Assembly (NCBI GenBank): GCA_026397495.1
Contig: JAPLUS010000108.1
Coordinates: forward strand, 1 to 15,687
Length of the DNA stretch: 15,687 nucleotides
DNA from: Candidatus Zixiibacteriota bacterium
GTDB taxonomy: Bacteria > Zixibacteria > MSB-5A5 > GN15 > PGXB01
Direction: 5' to 3'
Positions 14,304 to 15,687 of the stretch are shown one piece after another (within the stretch, counting starts at the first letter, position 1; the number at the start of each line of letters is the position of its first letter). Made by a program: the position numbers and the translations under genes. Under the pieces are notes generated by a model, which worked only from the letters and a program-made list of their open reading frames with translations, was not told the origin of the DNA and did no database searches.

Positions 14304-15224
14304 CTAACGGATTTCTGATAAAATCCAGTCAAAAATATATCGTTCCAATTCTTGATTATTGACCGATTTGGCCTTAACGGTCAGCAACCCGGCCGATGAT
14401 ACCTCCATAAGTTTCTTGAGTTCTTTACTATTCTGAAGGTCAGAATCTGCCAATAGAACCGTTTTTATTTCCACTGGTGTTATATTATTGACTCCGGTCC
14501 TATCAAAAGAATAACCGGAAATATTTTGATACCACCAGAAGTAGACCACTCTATAAAAAGGTATATACCACGCTCCATATCGCTCTTTTAATTTATCAAT
14601 CCAGCGGCTAGTTGTCAGATAAGGAGATATGGCCGCGATGGCGGATATTTTCTTCTCACTTTTGCTCGCATATAGCGCGGCATCACCACCAGCCCCAAAT
14701 CCAACTATGATTAAAGGCCGAAGTAATCTCTCGTGTAAATTTAATTCGGCGATAACCTCAATGAGATCATCGCTTTCATAATTGCCGGCCGAGCGGTATT
14801 TCCCGCCGGAATAACCGCAGGCCCGCTGATCGTAGATCACCACCGCCAGCCCGGATTGAATAAGGGGCTCAATGTATCTCTCCATGGCTGTTCGATTAGT
14901 GTCATCAGGATGAAGAAGAATAATCGTTCCTCTAATGTTTGAACTGGAGGCTTTGGGGCTAAAATAAAGAGCGGCCAGACCTATATTATCGTTGGATATA
15001 ACCGTAAAAGTATCTGGACGCATACTCTTTTGAGTGAAAAAAGAAGGGTCATTTGTCGGCAGAAATTTTGGATCATTGAATATATCCCGGTTAGCCCGTC
15101 CGGTAAGCTTTGGGATAATGGTCAACGGGTAAACAATGTAAAATATAATAAATAGTGCGGCGGCAACGATAACCGTAATCGTCCCGACAGTCTCCTTTGT
15201 TTTTTTGTTCATTAGTTTGGCCAT
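14304..15224 (-). CDS. Membrane-anchored alpha/beta-hydrolase-fold protein, probably catalytically inactive
   Basis: This 306-aa protein has one N-terminal membrane helix (about residues 14-36), then an alpha/beta-hydrolase fold. Recognisable parts are TIILLHPDDTN (100-110, the oxyanion-hole strand), VVIYDQRACGYSGG (128-141) and the nucleophile-elbow region IIVGFGAGGDAAL (172-184). The elbow normally reads G-x-S-x-G, but here it is G175-F-G177-A-G179, so the catalytic serine is a glycine (codon GGG on the minus strand). The expected histidine before the last helix is also absent (SVNNQELERYI, about 287-297), while Asp at 260/262 could be the acid. It is therefore likely a pseudo-enzyme with a binding or structural role, facing the periplasm or cytoplasmic membrane surface. 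The MAK start at 15224 has GGGAA nearby upstream; Met at 15212 is an alternative. The protein is otherwise complete. Confidence 0.85.
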   Translation of the reverse strand: MAKLMNKKTKETVGTITVIVAAALFIIFYIVYPLTIIPKLTGRANRDIFNDPKFLPTNDPSFFTQKSMRPDTFTVISNDNIGLAALYFSPKASSSNIRGTIILLHPDDTNRTAMERYIEPLIQSGLAVVIYDQRACGYSGGKYRSAGNYESDDLIEVIAELNLHERLLRPLIIVGFGAGGDAALYASKSEKKISAIAAISPYLTTSRWIDKLKERYGAWYIPFYRVVYFWWYQNISGYSFDRTGVNNITPVEIKTVLLADSDLQNSKELKKLMEVSSAGLLTVKAKSVNNQELERYIFDWILSEIR

Positions 15225-15277
15225 AGCATCTATTCCCGCGGAATGAATTTATTTTTAGACTTCTCCGGTATAAGTTA

Positions 15278-15296
15278 CCTTATGTTATCCATAAGG
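15278..15296. other. Perfect hairpin CCTTATG/CATAAGG
   Basis: Seven-base arms around loop TTATC lie upstream of the minus-strand hydrolase gene. They could be an operator or RNA stem. The TTATCCATA within it is one base from a DnaA box but stands alone. Confidence 0.4.
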
Positions 15297-15422
15297 CAAT
15301 TGATTTATGGTAGTTTTTCATTTCGGCCCGAGATGAAAATTACGCCGGCTATCTTCAGGTGACTTAATCTGTTAGAACTCAATAAATAATGCCTCCATTC
15401 TGCCGATAATTTATCGAAAGAA

Positions 15423-15434
15423 CCCCAATTGGGG
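15423..15434. other. Perfect 12-bp palindrome CCCCAATTGGGG
   Basis: This DNA palindrome lies 35 bases before the start of the last gene. It could be an operator for a dimeric regulator. Confidence 0.4.
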
Positions 15435-15436
15435 AA

Positions 15437-15459
15437 GGGCAATATTGTGCCCATTTTTT
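15437..15459 (+). terminator. Intrinsic-terminator-like hairpin before the last gene
   Basis: GGGCA (15437-15441) and TGCCC (15448-15452) form a 5-bp stem with a 6-base loop, followed by A and six T residues (15454-15459). On the plus strand this is the form of a short intrinsic terminator. No plus-strand gene is evident between 15225 and it, so it could end an unannotated small transcript or attenuate the gene at 15469. Confidence 0.4.
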
Positions 15460-15468
15460 AAATTGGAT

Positions 15469-15687
15469 ATGAAAATATTTCAGGACAAGGGTAAAACACT
15501 ACTCCCCAGAGTAGATTCTATTTTTCTGCTCTCCCGGGTGCTTACAATCATCGGGATTGCTTGGATTCCGATTTTTTTGAATATCCCAAGAGAAAAGCTG
15601 ACCATTTTGATGATTTTGGCCGGGACTTTTATATTCCAGATGTTGGTCTTTTGGTATCTGGTAAGGTCGGGAGAATATGACCTGAAA
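15469..15687 (+). CDS. Membrane protein, N-terminal part (3' partial)
   Basis: The frame from ATG 15469 runs open to the window edge, 73 codons. It starts with a short basic segment (KIFQDKGKTLLPR), then two hydrophobic helices at about residues 18-38 and 43-65. The latter ends WYLVRSGEYDLK. This resembles the N-terminus of a membrane-anchored sensor (for example a histidine kinase or diguanylate cyclase), but the catalytic part lies outside the window, so the family is unknown. No clear ribosome binding site is seen; TTG at 15463 is an alternative start. The preceding terminator-like hairpin and palindrome could regulate it. Confidence 0.6.
   Translation, partial: MKIFQDKGKTLLPRVDSIFLLSRVLTIIGIAWIPIFLNIPREKLTILMILAGTFIFQMLVFWYLVRSGEYDLK

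Noticed and set aside
1..15687. CRISPR arrays, tRNA or rRNA genes, complete insertion sequences
   Set aside because: No regularly spaced identical repeats, no tRNA-like cloverleaf with GGTTC arm, no rRNA-like stretch and no transposase frame were seen on either strand.

Overview
The window looks like part of the chromosome of an uncultured diderm bacterium, near its replication origin. The gene order yidC - mnmE - mnmG - rsmG - parA - parB is the classical origin-proximal cluster. A YidC with a large periplasmic domain and a 791-aa outer-membrane barrel protein with a carboxypeptidase-regulatory domain (a type common in the Bacteroidota/FCB assemblage) point to a two-membrane cell. An FCB-related candidate phylum such as Zixibacteria is my best guess, from gene style only. 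Base composition looks moderate. Noncanonical start codons (TTG, GTG, apparently ATT) are frequent.

Positions 1-1282 hold yidC, entered from its middle. It is split into two overlapping frames because the segment encoding the second membrane helix is missing at about 760/761. Positions 1389-5312 hold mnmE, mnmG and rsmG, which act on tRNA wobble uridines and 16S rRNA. A perfect 16-bp parS (TGTTTCACGTGAAACA) lies inside rsmG at 4808-4823. A one-mismatch copy overlaps the start of mnmG at 2782-2797. Positions 5387-8211 form a tight operon, parA-parB-M23 peptidase-bactofilin, whose first three genes are joined by 4-bp ATGA overlaps. It physically links chromosome segregation (ParABS) with an envelope hydrolase and a cytoskeletal scaffold.

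Positions 8212-8710 are an AT-rich non-coding gap with two perfect DnaA-box-like nonamers (TTTTCCACA) in inverted orientation and a near-identical direct repeat. It is a candidate replication origin, although no dnaA is in view. After it come an unrecognised four-helix membrane protein (8711-9316), a spacer with three hairpins (9309-9417), and a class I SAM methyltransferase (9461-10132). Positions 10133-10834 have no convincing gene but hold a dense series of REP-like palindromes (10283-10606), a 25-bp-period direct repeat (10711-10754) and a sigma70-like promoter (10778-10805) for the outer-membrane protein gene (10835-13210).

Three genes on the minus strand follow: a hemerythrin-domain protein (13811-13230), a two-helix mini-protein (14175-13933), and a membrane-anchored alpha/beta-hydrolase-fold protein (15224-14304) whose nucleophile serine is replaced by glycine. 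The window ends inside a plus-strand membrane protein gene starting at 15469, preceded by a palindrome and a terminator-like hairpin.

The most noteworthy signals are the ParABS/peptidase/bactofilin operon with its parS sites beside a candidate oriC, the disrupted yidC, the probable ATT start of mnmE, the probable pseudo-hydrolase, and the repeat cluster.
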